A DNA stretch of 64,000 nt from Notospermus geniculatus (GCA_002633025.1 NMRB01000579.1:264115-328114); one strand, 5' to 3'. Shown: positions 20,901-35,900, counted from the stretch's first letter. Made by a program: numbers and translations. The notes: a model not told the origin generated them from the letters alone.

Positions 20901-23900
20901 CTATGCTTTAACTATGAAAAGCAGCCACAAAACTATGAATACCAACTGCCTAACTATGAATATTAGTGTGCTGCAACTTCAACTGAATCAATATTACAAA
21001 GTCAACACGGACTGACCAAAGAAAGAACAGCATCTTAACTGAGGACAGCTCAAACAGCTTTAATAAGGAACATGTATGATCAGATTCATGGTAGCAGGCG
21101 TCGTCAAGCACGTACATTCGTCCATACTACGGAAGGCGCCCCCTTCTAATGGGTCCTCTGTACTACTATTACTGTCCAAGCTATAGAACTGTTTCAATTT
21201 TTTCAACGAAGATCGTGAATCATTGCGTGACTTTTTCCCATCTCTTTTCAAACCCTGCGGATAGCATATCCACAGGTTCAATGGAAAGGACTCGACGAAG
21301 GGAACGGGCCGCCCCTTATGTTTTGGCACGTCTGCGAACTCCAACCAGAATTGATCAGCACCGATATACCATACATCTCCAGCCGCCTCCTGTTTCAACG
21401 AATTCGTACTCAAATTGAAATATGTTTCAGAACCGGGCGACAATGGCGCCTCCTCCTTTTTCTCTGGCGCTTCTGTGATATCGTCTAGATTTGGCTTCTC
21501 ACCGTTCACGGCATATCGTAACAATTCCATTGGAATTGCAATCACGTCAGCTTCTTTATTCGGGAATCCATTCGAGTTGAAAAGATTGCCGTGTTGGAGC
21601 TCCTGTAGGACACTATACAGCTGATCTTTTGAACACTTCTCGTCAATTCGACAGTTCGTCACGATGACCTTCGACATCTGGATCTGTAGTCCTTGTGGGC
21701 GTTCAGGTTCATCTTGTTTTGGGTCTTCGGCAGGAAGCACAATCTGCAAATTGTGTAAGATGTGTAAGAAATATAACTCACCAATACCATCTTCAGGCCG
21801 AAGATCAGCATTATTAGACCTGGAAAAGGCCATCTCAAGCAACTCATGTTCCTCATTTGAATCGGCCTGCAACTCGCCCTTACAAAGGCTCATGGTACAA
21901 GCAACACAGCTTGTACCTATGCGATGGGCTGAAGAGCCAGGGATGGTTAATCCCATAATCCCTGCTTGCAAACTACTAGGCCACCATGGCTCCTTTGTGT
22001 TTATCTGGTAACACCATGATTTCTTGTCATAACCGGTCAAATCTCCATCTGGGATGAACTCACCCTTGGCATAAGGGCCTCAATTTTGATATCCTTGTGC
22101 TCAGGGGGTGGCGATGGGGTAGGATCATCTGTCTCCATCAGTGGTGTCTGAAGAAAAATCAGAAAATCGGATGAAAATTCTTTAGAAAATAATTTTATTT
22201 GGACAATACGAAGACCAATAGTCAAAATTCAAATTGACGTATTTTCACTTGCATTTTCACACATATATCCCGCCTTTTTTGGAAACATGACGTGCACTCC
22301 GCTTGACGCCATGGCACTGTCACCTTGCGTCTTTACGCCGTTATGTTGATTTCAACACTTTGGGGAACTTTTGAAAACGAGGTGGAGTTTGTATAGAAAC
22401 ACGGATGTGTGCAGGAATGCGAACTTGAATTTTGTCTATAACATTTTGTGCCGATCTTCCATTTTATACACAAGCATAATCTCGGGTGAATTTTAATTAA
22501 ACATACCACACTTTTGAACAGTTTGAGCGCGAATGACTGTATCCAGAGCAGTGTCAGATAGTCTAGGTGAAGATGAACCGGGTTGATCTGCCCAAAGATG
22601 TTGGAATGTGGCACTGAAACAAAGAATTGGGATCTAAGAACTCAGTAGTACAGCCTACCCTACACGAATGACAGTATTTCTCTTAGCAGTTTTTGAAGAG
22701 CATAACATATCACATATCACATATTACCCACCTGGATAGTCAACCCCCTCAGGGAAATAATAATCTGTGAACTCTAAGTGGATTGCAGACATCTCCGGGG
22801 GTAGGTACAGCTGTTTTTTATCTGATGCAAAAAACCTCTTCGGTTTTTGTCGATTTGAATCGGCCGTCGAGACGCGGAAGAATGTGAAATCTTCCAACCG
22901 AACAATGTAACTAGATTCTAATAACTTCGTCTGTCTTTGTTTCGTGGGTGTCCGTGGGCCAGGTCCATGTGACGGCGAGTTCTGGGGACTCGTGTCCAAT
23001 TTTGATTTCGCCCGTGCCGTCATGACGTCGTCGCGGAACTGCGCGAGGAGTTTTTGTGCCCAGGCATTGCGGTTGATCATGTACTCGTTGTAGTTCATCC
23101 AATGGGTACGATCGCCGCCGGCCGGGTGGTATGGGTAGTAATCGATGGAGAGTTTGCTGAGCGTGATCTGCATGGCACCGCTGTCGAGGAGTTTGGCGTA
23201 TTCGCTGCTGACAGCTGCAAAACAAGAAGATGAAAAAAGAAACAAAAATGAGTTTGTTTTTAAAACTGGCGAATTTGGAGTAAGAGATTGAAAGTACTAT
23301 TGTGATGATTTGAGTAATGCTCTAAATCATGCAAGGTAGTACGCGATGCAAAATCTGCGAAGCCGAATCATTTTTCCCTCATACAAAGTGATGAATTTTT
23401 ATGTGGTCTTCTTAATTTTTTTATCAATCTGAGATTGAATAGGTTAGGCAACAGATAAGGATTTGAATAAATAGGGTAGGCGAGTGACAAAAGATTGAGG
23501 TACAAAGGGTCATGGTGGGAAGAGACACAACATTGAACAACGTGACAACTTTGATAGGCCTGAAAAAGAAACAACATGCATGCAGGTGTCTTTAAAATTA
23601 ACAATTTGTTAACTCCGTCCACCTCATGATGACAATGGATTAAATACGTACGTAATACGTATGAAACCTGTACATCAACATACAATGATCCATTCTCAAC
23701 TTGGAGTGAGACAGAGTACAGATACATGTACCATTATATTGAGCAGTAATGTTTACAATGGACAATGTAGTACGAAAAACAGAATCTGTGTGACATAACA
23801 AATCCTAGGTGCTCATTCATGTCATTTCTCGCCATGACGTGGTTAAGAAATCATCAGCTGCTAAAACATCGTACACTGGTTAGTAACAGATCAGGTGAAC

Positions 23901-26900
23901 AGAGTAATATTGACATGCTACAACAACCAGACATGCTACATCTTGTTTCATTACAGTGATAAGATACTGTAAAAAACATCGTCATCCATAATTTGCCAAG
24001 TTAACCACATAGTACAGTGGTCAACTTTTGTAACTGTCCCCCAAATGGTTACTTCCAAGAACCACCAACAAGTGTGATTTGTTAATTTAAATATCCACTC
24101 TCCGTAGTTATCAAAATGACCATATTCCACAACGGTTATCGTATGAAACCTCCAATAACAGTGATTTTGTTATAACCATCTCCATGTACAGTGATAACCA
24201 TAATCCAATGATACTGATAAGAATTACTAGTTTTCTCATTGAAACTATGCTTTAACTATGAAAAGCAGCCACAAAACTATGAATACCAACTGCCTAACTA
24301 CGAATATTAGTGTGCTGCAACTTCATAGATATGGTTGGAAATTCTAGCATTTCCCTGCAGAAGCTCATTGTAACCATGGTCAACTTCAACTGAATCAATA
24401 TTACAAAGTCAACACGGACTGACCAAAGAAAGAACAGCATCTTAACTGAGGACAGCTCAAACAGCTTTAATACCGGTACTCCTTCCCAGCTAAACTTTAA
24501 TCTGAGTGGGCCCAACTTGAATTATTTTAGTGGTATGCAAACTTCCGAAATTAGATTGTGCAATCCCTAATTCTCCCCAAACTGACCATAGCAATGTCCT
24601 GTTATTTCTATGGAACTTAATACCACAATAGAAATATAACAAACAGTAGGACAGCAGACGGTTACTCCATTTTCAAACTCCTTGGTGATATATTTTGAAG
24701 AAACATTACTTTGAGCCAAGCAGGGAAATTTTTCAACTGCCTGCCCTGCTGAGCTCCCCCACCCCCCAGCCACAAAGGTGTATGTGTTGACACTGTACAG
24801 CCGTGGCTGATTTTTGGCAGCTTGGGTTCAGCAAAACTGTTACAGGCAAAAAGCAAGTGCCCAAACTTCCGTGACTGTCTAGGATGGAAGCTGACAACTA
24901 CCAGAATTTAAAACCACTCAAATATTACTACCGGTAAACGGAATTGTAATGATGGCTAATACTGAGCTGCACAGGTTGTGGGCAAGTGTTGAATCTGCAA
25001 CAGATTGTTAACTCAGCTAATTTCTTCGAAATATTTCGAAAAGCAACTGAAGAGTTTCCAGCCAAGGAGTTAAAAAGCGAGTATTTGTCAACGCAGCAAA
25101 ATATAAACCTCGTCATAAGCACATGTACCTCTGAGTGCGGGATCTGAAGGGAAGAGAAGAGAAGATTGATTAGTGATTGAGAGGACGGACACTGTGTGTC
25201 GGACGGAAGGACAGAAAGCAGATGTAATGGTCGTGCAGAATTTGGGTTGGCTGAGTGGAAGTTTTAGCTACCAAAGGAAACCCAGCCTCACTTTTTGTGA
25301 TTATATGTAGAATGGGTTGAACAGGGGTTGAAACCGAAACCTCAGAAGTGTCAGGCACTGATTTTTCCACTGCACCAATCTGACCTGATGTATTGGTATT
25401 TTAATTCTGCATGACCATTCAACTGAAGTGAAAGATGCAAGACAGTAATAAATAGAAAAAGATTCTGAAAAGAAAAGCAATGAGGATTTCAACATTCGTA
25501 ATAGCTTGAAAAGGAAAGGCCCATATCCCACTGGAAATACAAGAATTTTGGGTATTTTACCCAATGAACAAGAGAGAACAATGAGATAATATCAAAAATT
25601 CATAAGCCAGCCAATGTTGATGATTTTTATATAATATGGAGTAGATGCATCATGTTCTGATATGAAGGTGTCTCTATGTACAGATGTATGACCATTCCGT
25701 CATATTCTGGGTAGGAAGTCAGATTTTGACTGAAGTTTTCTTTGAAAGCAATAAGTGATATTGTGAGGTATCTTTTGGGGTTCTTGGAGCTCACCTCCTC
25801 TGTCACTTCAGAGAGTGATGTAGGGAATCAGTATAGGCCTACTGCCAGTGCAAACTGAAAACTCCGGGTGCGTTCGTAAGAGTGACCCCATTGGTTAATC
25901 ACCGAGGCCAAATCAGGGCAGCAAACCCACGTAACGGCATCTAGAAATATACCCACTGTAGTCCCCGTTTAGTGCCCCTCTTGCAAATGAAAAGGAACGA
26001 AGCAATGTTCTTCTCGGTCCCAAAATATGAGCCAGCAGAGTAAACGAATGTGAAATGAACTCATCAACCCCAGGTTTGAGCAGACGGTATCTTATTTCTG
26101 TTGATGTTTTCAAGAACCCTTGGAAATAAATTGGAAAAAATTTGAAGAAACATTTTTCAGATGATTCACAGGAACAACATTTCTTCAAATATTTTTCAAT
26201 CAACACCATAGGATGTGAGAAAACTTTGGCAGAAGATGCCGTCTGCTGGATTCTGGGGACAGATGAGGTAAACACCCCACCATTGTCAGCCAATGAGAGG
26301 AAATTCACAACCGGCTAAAAATGCATTCGAAGCATTGCAGGCATCTGTTATTTTTCAAGGCAAGCAACAAATGGCAGTGGCTAGTGCACCACAAAAAGCA
26401 ACCGTTTTTGTGTATTTTTACATTGAAAACTGAAAATATTGCACTTGCATAATTCATGTGATTTTTTAGCCCCAATGCAAGCACATACAACAAGTACAAA
26501 TGCCTACAATGATACCGGTATCTTGAATGCCAACATTTTTTTGGGTTCTGTGTTGTACACATCCAATGTCTAAGAAAACCTACGAGAGTTGGACTCTGCG
26601 TCATATTTTATCCTGTAAATTCCCCAGAGACGGGGGAACCAACAAGATTTTTTTAATGACATATTCTCAACAGAATTCAGCATTTCTTTTGCCCCACTTT
26701 TCAAGCTTCCAATCCACTCTGCGCAAAGTTGTCGAACTCTCAATGATGATGACACGTGCAAGGATTAGCTTCAAAATCAGCAAAGTTTTGTTAGACAAAA
26801 GGTGTGAATCTTTCCCAAGAGAATGGAAATTTTGATGGCGTCGATTACTTACTCTCCAGATATTTTTTGCACACATCAACTGTTTGAGAAACAGAGAGTC

Positions 26901-29900
26901 AATCAAATTCACAGAGAAAACATGAGCCAAAATGTAACAAGATTTCTACTCATTTTCTATTCAGAAAATTTGTTGACAAAAGGAGTGTTACATGTAGTTC
27001 ACAGAGGGCTGACTCATCTGCCCCCAGGTTTGTTTATAAACAGTACCGGGGTATCGTCTGTCAAGTTTTCTGATCGAAATGAAATTGGAATTGAAATGAA
27101 TTGGAGAGAATTTGAAGAAACGTTCTTCAGATGGTTGATAGGAACAATACATGTATTTCTTTTCAATCAACACCATAGGATGTGAGAAAACTTTGACAGA
27201 AGATGTCGTCTGCTGGACTCTGGGTTTGGATGAGTTAATGCTAAGTACACACGCACTATTTTAATTGTGTCGATTTGGAAGCATGTTAAACATTTCCATT
27301 AGTACAATCTCGGTCTAAACACACACACTTGATATTCCAAAGGATTTATTTGGTTTATATCAATTTGACCCGTATATTTATCTGTGATTTTTAAAAGATG
27401 TTATCAGATTGGAATAACATATCTGTTCGGCAAGATACTTGCTTTCACTGACGAAAATATCTCCTTGACCACTTGTCTTAGCCCCCGAAACCGATCTCAT
27501 GGTCTGACCATTCACCACACCATAACGATTTTTAGCCTAACAATCCACTCTTGCTATCGTTTAACGTAATTAACTTGCAAAATAGTTTCTATAGGCCTAC
27601 AGTAATTAGGTTAGGAATGCGACTGAGAATAATGCAAAATAACAAGATACACTAGTTGTTAAATCAGGGATGTGCCCAGAAAAAAAGGTTGGTGCCGGGT
27701 GGAAGTGGCAGGTAAACGTACTTGCAACCAATTTGCTTGTACTCTACAAGGATTTTTTGCTTTGGTGGGTGGGTGGGAACAATAATTTTTCCTCCAAGAG
27801 CAAGTGGGAAGTTTTCTTGGTGGGTGGTACCGCCCACTGCCGCCCGGCATGGGCACATCGTTATATGCTAGCAAGATTGATAGGAAGGTATGCTTGTGAC
27901 ACTGGCAAGGAAAGCAGAATCATTAATCAAGAAAAAATAAATCCAAAGTTAGACCCGTTTCCAATACAGCAGGTCCCGAAGCCTTTTGCGGTGGGCAGGG
28001 CGGTTGTGTGAAATAATTTGCTAAACTACAGAAATTCTCCCACCCTGTGAAAACTGCATGGTGCACTGCAAAACATGTAGGAAACTGCTAGAGTTGAAAC
28101 GGGCCTTTCTAGTTCCAAGCGTGGCATATTCCGCTAACTTACCCGCAGCAGTGCTCATGTCTCCACAAAGATGAAGGTCTATTCGTCCCGTGTAGAGGTG
28201 ATATGACGTCTCGATGATGTCAAAACGTTTGAAGACTTTGGAGACATTACTTTGTGGGTCTTTCTGGGCCATTGGTGCGGAGGTGTACTGACCCTGTTGT
28301 GAGGTATGTTGGTTACCAGTTTGCTCCTAAAGATGAAATTATAGAGAAATGAACACAGGATTACATAGAAATTAAAAATAGCCTGGGGACAATCCACTGA
28401 TGTTTACGATGGCAACGTCCGATTCTTGAAGTTTACATCTGGTGTTCACAGGTTTGACCACTGAAACATTCATCAAGCAATTTGAAATTTTACACAGCAA
28501 GCATTTTATTCCTAACTGCCATCCTCAAGCAAGCAGATTCATACGCATCCAGAGCAGGCAGAATTTGAAGAGGGCGGGCAGTTATTATCAAGGTCATGAG
28601 CGGGAGGCAAAAAAAGTCCAAGAAAAAATCCACAATCACCGAAAAATCAGAACTTCTGATTTTTAGAAGCAAACTATTGGTGCAAGAACAGGCAAGTGCA
28701 TTCATATCAAGAAAAGGGCGTCCATGCCTGATGTTATCGGTCAGAAGCAAATACAGTGTGGCTCAAAAAATGAACAAGCACACTTCTACTACTCAGAGCC
28801 CAAAATTGCTGATAGCATGGATGGAGAATCTTTCTAGAAGAAAGAGGACACCAGGATATGAGGGCGGTGGAAGTGTGATTGTGTATTTTATGGGCCCACC
28901 CTGTTTAGTGTGTTAGCCTTAAAATAAATGAAATAAATAAAATAACTGATGTTGGCAGAAAGAGGGAAAAAATAAAAGAACGGAAGAGAAGGTGATTGGC
29001 TTGCCAATCAGAGCAGATAGGAAACATTTCACTTGCCCAAGGTTTCTGGATTTTCAGCATTTCCTAAATGACACAAACAAATAACTCTTTTATGACGGAG
29101 TGTATATGCCGCCACTCCGTTCTGCGAGGTGTACCGGTATATGAATACCGCTTCATTCAGGGCATTTCATCCACCTGGTAAAATAACCCAGTCACTATTG
29201 AATGCAAGATGAGGGAAAACATTCGGTGAAGAACCTACCGCTTCCAACAAACCCTTGGACATGCAGGAGGGAGCGAAAGGGTTATATCCAACACGGACAA
29301 CTGTCCGTTTTGAAAATACTATACTACCAGCGAGAGTAAAAGAGCACTGTCCCCAACATGCTGACACCATATTGTTACTTGCCCTGCGATTATTATAGTA
29401 CTGCACTCGGTTGTTATTTCGAACAGATCTTCTCCAGAACTGTTGCTACATGATGAAGGGCAATTTCAAGCCACAATGACGAATATGATATGAAGTATCG
29501 TGTGTAATAAATTGAAATCACAGTTAAGTTATAACCACTGCAAATACACGCCTCATCTGCAGTAGCTGGCGATCAGAACAGTGGTGAACAGATCGCTTGC
29601 GATACTACCCTCACCTCACCTGGAGTGCTGCGCGCTTAAGATGGCTCTCACATGAGACTTTTCTAACTTGGTTCTCCGTGGCCAACTCAGGCGTTGAAAA
29701 ATAGGGAAGAGTTGTTTTGTCGTCGGTCTTAGTGCACAAGGGAGTATTTCCTCACACGAGTCATTTCTACACTTCTCACAAAAACCTTTCAGTTTGACAC
29801 ACACCTGAACTTTCTTAGCTGCCTCCATCTTACTCAGAGCATTAGATTTCTGCACACTCTCCTTCAATGATTGAGCAAACATGATGGCTTCCTTGAGTTG

Positions 29901-32900
29901 TGAGTCGGTCAACACCCAGAGCAGGTCGTCGAGAATGAGCTGGACACGAGAGGCGATGATGGCACAATCTGAATATGAAACAATTGGGTTATATCAAACG
30001 TTCCAACTTAACTCATCTGAGAGTAGAACGTGGGACCTCAGACGTGCCCATCCCAGATGCGTCCACAGAAATACAGGAGCAGAAACGACTGCATATTGTA
30101 CTAGACTTTCCCATCAGGGCTGAAGCCATAGCATTATTGGCCCTGCTGTTAAGTATGGAAAAATCCATCTCAAGCTACTCATGTTCCTCACTTGGATGAA
30201 GTCTTTTACTTGCCCTTGCAAAGGCACAAAGTACAAGGCACCACAGCTTTTTTCCATGCAACGGACTGAAGAGCCATGGTTAATGCCATATATGCCACAT
30301 GGCCTGGGATTCGAACCCGGGACCTGCCACTTGCTGAGCAGACGTGATAACCACTAGCATATCAAGGTGCCTCACTGGGTTCGGGCCCTAAAGACATGAT
30401 GTTCAATGCAATGTTGTGTTCTGATGTAAAAAGTTGAACTGAGTACACCCAACGCTAACAGACCAGAAATCAATATCTGCAGAAGCAATTCAGTTCACTC
30501 ACCACTTAATCTCTTTTTTATCACAATTCTTATCTTAGCCTGGTTGGCGATCAACCGAAGTGGTGTAGAACAGATGTTCTTGTGGTCCTCAAGGCCGCTT
30601 GCCTCGATCCTCGTGGTCAACCACTCGAGTTCCTTAAACAGGAGGATCTCACCACGCTCGGGGTCTCTGATTCGGGTCATGCGGAGGTCGCCGTCTGCCC
30701 AGGTGGGAGTCTTGCTTTTTAGCTGTACACGTGATAACTGGAAACGGAGAGGACGGTTTATATACGGGGAGACCAGCCGAAAAATGGCCTCGGCAATGCA
30801 TGACTGGTAGCAGGCCTTTGAACTGTACTTTGTATATTGTACAGCATAACGGGGCCATTAATGCTCCGGCTTCGGCCGCACTATGCCATAATGCTTGCAT
30901 TATTTCTTGTTTGATCAATAGAATCAAATCAAATCAAAACGAAACAAGGAAACACTAAACTTGTATTGAGGTGGCCTTGAAATTCCAAACAGGCTAATTC
31001 ACCTAGTGACCTAGTGATTTCAACTTCAAAGGAATTTGCCTCAAGGAAATATGAAAGGTTCATAGAAAGTAAATTGGGGCCTTCTCTTCTCTTCAAAATA
31101 TGTTATTTCATGATTTCATTTCATTTTTGTGGGATCTCCAGATGATGGAAACAGTTGCTCACCTGTAATGAAGCTTTGAAAGCATTGGCGACGAAGTAGA
31201 CCAGCACCGAGTTGATGGACAGGTAGATACCATCAACAACTTTGTCACTGAAACCGTATTTGCCTTCAGAACTGAAATAGAGAAAAATATGAAATAAGAA
31301 GGATTAGAGTGGCAGGCTGATCACCGTTCCCAGGTTACCCAATGGTTAATTGAGATCACCTTTATGTGGCTTTGTGACTGACGGCAGATGCTGTCCTAAG
31401 TGGTCAGACTGATATAGAAATGGCCTTTTAGGGTCTGATCATTGGTGGCCTTAACAGAAAGGTGTCCTTGTTGCCGCACATGGAGCTTTCACTGAAAGTT
31501 TGATTAGGTAAATTAGGTCACAAACCTGTAGCTAGGAATTTGAGAGCCGCTATTTCCAGACCCTCTGGGCTTATCACAGGTCTCCATCTCAACAACCACC
31601 TCGTCAAGGTACTGAAAAAAACAAACGAAGATGTGAAAACTGTGGTGAGGGATTAAATCACTGGGGACAGAAATGCGTTTTTATCTGGGGGGGACCTGCA
31701 TTATATAGCTACAGTGCTTATCTGAACCAAATAAGGCCACAAAAAGCATGCCGTGGCTATGTATCGTGTATCAAGTCACATGGTCTGGGCTTATTTGAAG
31801 ATCAATACGATTGGTGTGATGCTACTCTGATCTTTAGGTATAGCTAGTGCTGCAGTGGAGACACAGCTTGTTTTTCAGCTGAAGAATTAGGCCGTGCCTG
31901 CTTTCTTTCCAAATGGGTGAAAACCTGAAAGAACTCTATAGGCCTATAGGGCTTGTGCTTTTACTTGAATTAGAGCTTTTTCAATTACTACATACCAAAC
32001 ATATTGGCTGACTCTTTAGCTTGGTCCATTGCACCTGAAATGAAAGAATGAATGCAACTGCGAAGTTGGATTTTATAAGGCGGGTTCACACCAAAACCGG
32101 GTTTTGGTGCATTTTGAGGTGAGGTTCCAACTTAGAGTATCAGTAGAAGAAGTTCAGCTTCTGACCAACAGGAATATATTTCCAGAAAATGGCGTACTTT
32201 GTCAACTTGGCAATAAGCACTCGAATTCTCAGAAACACCTGAATGTCAACATTGAGTGCATCTCCTTTATCACCTCTCAGCAAAAAGATACTCGAGGGTT
32301 TACCGAGAAAATGGGACCAAAATGGCATCATAAGCCGAACACATGTTAAAGTACATCTGTATCTTACAATATTAGCCAATATTACAACATGACGTCTTTT
32401 TTGTTCATTGCAAACACAAAATTGATGTGACATTTAAACATAATCTGATATTTATTGGAGATAGGATATCTGTTAAACATTGCATTGCTTCTATTTCTTT
32501 ACAAATAATGGTAAGATGTGCGAGTTGGGAGAAATGTTCAAGAAATACAAATATTTCCTTAGGTGGTGCTTGAACTATCATCATCTCACACAAGGTGCAA
32601 ACCTCTAATACTTCGTAGTTGAAAGTAAAATTGTACAAAAATCAGCCCCGCCACAGTGGAAGCGATACCCCTCAGCTGGACATTAAATCCAGGCATTAGT
32701 TCAGGAGCTACCACACTTTGTGTTTTCAGGTTTAGGCCATCTGGTGGCCAAGCCAAGAATCCGATCGGACCAAAATTTGGTCTTTAAGATCATCTCAACC
32801 AGGGCATACATGTAATATGTACAAAGTTTCACGTCACTAGCCCCAGTGGCTACGAAACATGCCCTGCTAACGGACATCGATGACAAAGAAGGACACCACG

Positions 32901-35900
32901 TAATTGTAAGAGCTCACCAGATGAGCTAAAGTACTCATGATGAATTTTTGTTCCAAAACATAGCAGGATATTGACTATCCTGACAATCCTCCCACAGCAA
33001 GTGCAACAAATGAACACAAATTTTTCATCCTCCGTCCTACGCACTCAGGAAAAGTCTATGCCCGATAGCGGCTTAACTTTGAAACATCATGCTCATATCA
33101 CACTTCACTGGAAGAATCCCGTGTGATAGTCTCACACATTCAATAGAAACATGAATCGCGATTGTGTGGGCATCTAATCTGTCCTGTTGTCTTGATAATT
33201 CTATACTTCCTTCTTCTTACTCCGTTGAATGCAACTAGGGCTGTGGAATTCACGGCTGTCAGACAAATGTCAGAGTGGTGCAAAGGGAACTTCAGTGCCT
33301 GTCACCTCTGAGGTCACAGGTTCAATTCCCAGTCAGACCCGGTACTTTTATTCTCATGAACTTACCTTCACTGAGACCCTGTTACAGACTGCTTTATTTA
33401 TCTTCAACCATGTTGGTAGGTCTAACAGTTCCATTAACATGAGCTCATCAAGCTCCAAGTTGGCTAAATCCCCCTCGCCTTTTAGTGTGCTTAGTTTGAT
33501 CTTGTCGGCTGAGAGATTCTTGGTGAATCTGGAAAAATAAGACATTCAAAACATGATAAATAGGAATAACTTGTCCTTTGTCGGAGGACTGCCTGAAATT
33601 AGGGAGATCGGACCAAAGGCCAAATCTGAGAAAGCTATTTGGGATGTTAGCTAGAGATGAAAATTTGATTTGATAGCCGTATTACTTTGCTGTGGTAATG
33701 TTGAAAGTGACTCCTAAGGACAGTATATGTCTGTTCCCTCCCTCTCTTCTATCTTTTGCTATGTGATGGTCATCCATCTTTTAATATCGTCGGTGAAGAA
33801 GACTAGAAATGATAGCTGAATAGGGGAGATGTTGATGAAGACTTGAAATGACATGAACCCCCACGATCCGTGCGTTCCTTTTATTGTCATTTCTACTGTT
33901 GATATTTACCCTGACATTCACGCTCAGCATCTCCTAGCTCATTCCAGAGCAATCATTTTTCCCACAGAAGCAAATCTATGTTTCAGAGCCAATAGTGCTT
34001 TTTGTAGTTGACGCCATCAGCCTCTTTACAGTGTATGCAATGACACAAGGCTTTCGTATCCCAACAAACAAATTGCCTCTAGCTGTCACGGCATCCTAAT
34101 CCATTATCGCAATCAATACCAACTATGATTGAGATGGGATTACTTGTCCCTTATTGATCTTACCCCGTGGTTACATAATGGTTTGATGATTACATATATA
34201 CCATATGTACCCGGTATATATGTATGTATGGGAACCAGATTTTGTCCAACCACAGACCATAAACAACTACCCCGTACAATGCGTACATTGAAAATCAGTC
34301 ATGCCATAATTATGCATACCCATGTTATTCCATACAAAGTTCTCATGACTCAAAACACGGTACACCGTATTCGGCAAATACAAAAAAAGTTGAATATTAG
34401 GTTAATATCCAAGAAGCACACATGTACTCTTTGAATATTATTCATTCGGGAAATCATAATAATACTGGGTCAATAGTCACGTCAACATGCACCTTTTTAC
34501 ATGTACCGATACATGTACCAACGAACAAATATCTAACAGAATGCTTTTTGAAGTTACCATACCGGTACTCTACCATACCAGTCAGTTGCCCTCGAATCGT
34601 TTCAAGAACATTTCCAAGCACCACAGCAATTTCATTGCCAGGTGAGACTGAAATTGCCAGTACAAGAGAGATTGGGGGGGGGGGGGTAGGGTTAGGGTAC
34701 GGTGNAACTGTGGTCTCGTGAACGTAAGTCGGATGCTCCAACCATTGTGTCTCCGCACTTCCCCAATTGTACCAAATCAATATGATTTAGTCAGTGATAT
34801 GATACAGCCAGACAGAAACATCCTCGCAGGATCAGGTCAACCAAGGCCATGGGGGAAAATCAATAAAGACTAGTTACAGATCACCGAATGATTCCTATAC
34901 ACTGGGTTGACTCTGAAACCCCTGTTAACCATGTGAGGTTTATTGTCAACCCTCAGCCTGATCAGTTCAGGGAGGGACCAGGGGTGAAGATCATCCTGAG
35001 AATATCAGGATCGCTCTCTTTGTCACACAAACTCCGCGGCCATGAAGAGAGTAGCCAGCAGCACACCAGGCGATACCGCAACCGATCTAATAGTCACCAC
35101 CGATCTTCTCCCCAGGTACCGCAGACAAGGTGATATGGTTTTGTTATTGTTTGATAATGGGTGAGAAGATTCCAAGCATCACTGTCCAGCACTGGCTTCA
35201 ACAGCTCAGTCATGTCAGTCAAGTGATATTACCTGGTGTGCTGTCCACTTTAGAACCACTGATTACCTCAAAATGGTTCACATTGACAAGGCCATGATCT
35301 ATATCAATCACAAGCCAGTCTGAGGACTTCATTTCCCTACGCTCTAATTCATGTGAGCCCACAGAGGTATCTTGAATGCCAACATTTTTTTGGGTTCTGT
35401 GTTGTACACATCCAATGTCTAAGAAAACCTACGAGAGTTGGACTCTGCGTCATATTTCATCCTGTAAATTCCCCACAGACGGGGAACCAACACGATTTTT
35501 TAATGACATATTCTCAACAGAATTCAGCATTTCTTTTGCCCCACTTTTCAAGCTTCCAATCCACTCTGCGCAAAGTTGTCGAACTCTCAATGATGATGAC
35601 ATGTGCAAGGATTAGCTTCAAAATCAGCAAAGTTTTGTTAGACAAAAGGTGTGAATCTTTGAGAATGGAAATTTTGATGGCGTCGATTACTTACTCTCCA
35701 GATATTTTTTGCACACATCGACTGTTTGAGAAACAGAGAGTCAATCAAATTCACAGAGAAAACATGAGCCAAAATGTAACAAGATTTCTACTCATTTTCT
35801 ATTCAGAAAATTTGTTGACAAAAGGAGTGTTACATGTACCTAGTTCACAGAGGGCTGACTCATCTGCCCCCAGGTTTGTTTATAAACAGTATCGTCTGTC

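Larger units (their letters stand above)
28143..33528 (-). pseudogene. Second set of BLTP3 exons 2-8
   Basis: Exons at 33366-33528, 31996-32034, 31526-31611, 31163-31271, 30503-30737, 29805-29968 and 28143-28326 have the same lengths, phases and splice sites as the set at 36964-42208. Each exon is intact and differs only by a few changes (for example P/S in KDPQSN against KDSQSN; exon 8 acceptor TAG against CAG). Splicing exon 8 of the right copy to exon 2 of this copy joins a one-base remainder to an exon needing two, and a stop (TAA) follows within 13 codons. Both sets cannot be used in one message, so this is either a spare duplicate or the other allele. It may equally be the set actually used. 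Confidence 0.75.
26517..35365 (-). repeat. 8.85 kb tandem duplication of BLTP3 exons 2-8, left copy
   Basis: Head-to-tail with 35366-44168: both start at GGTATCTTGAATGCC, and the left copy ends at GAGCCCACAG, directly before the right copy begins. The copies differ by scattered substitutions and short indels. The N at 34705 falls in a stretch where the right copy has about 55 more bases (near 43387-43442). Confidence 0.92.

Noticed and set aside
21067-22040. A 326-codon open frame as one real BLTP3 exon
   Set aside because: The first 95 or so codons come from a SINE and intron. A CAG acceptor at 21743 precedes the point where family likeness starts.
27664-28011. A 113-codon plus-strand frame and its near-identical twin at 36491-36832 as genes
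   Set aside because: Both lie in a BLTP3 intron in the two tandem copies, have low-complexity GGTGGG content and match no family I know.
33354-33545. MSYFSR as the BLTP3 N-terminus (also at 42034-42225)
   Set aside because: Those residues lie in the intron before a TTTTTCCAG acceptor. The real first exon, with MASIIKNQILKHLSK and a GTAAGT donor, is at 48975-49018 and fits in phase.
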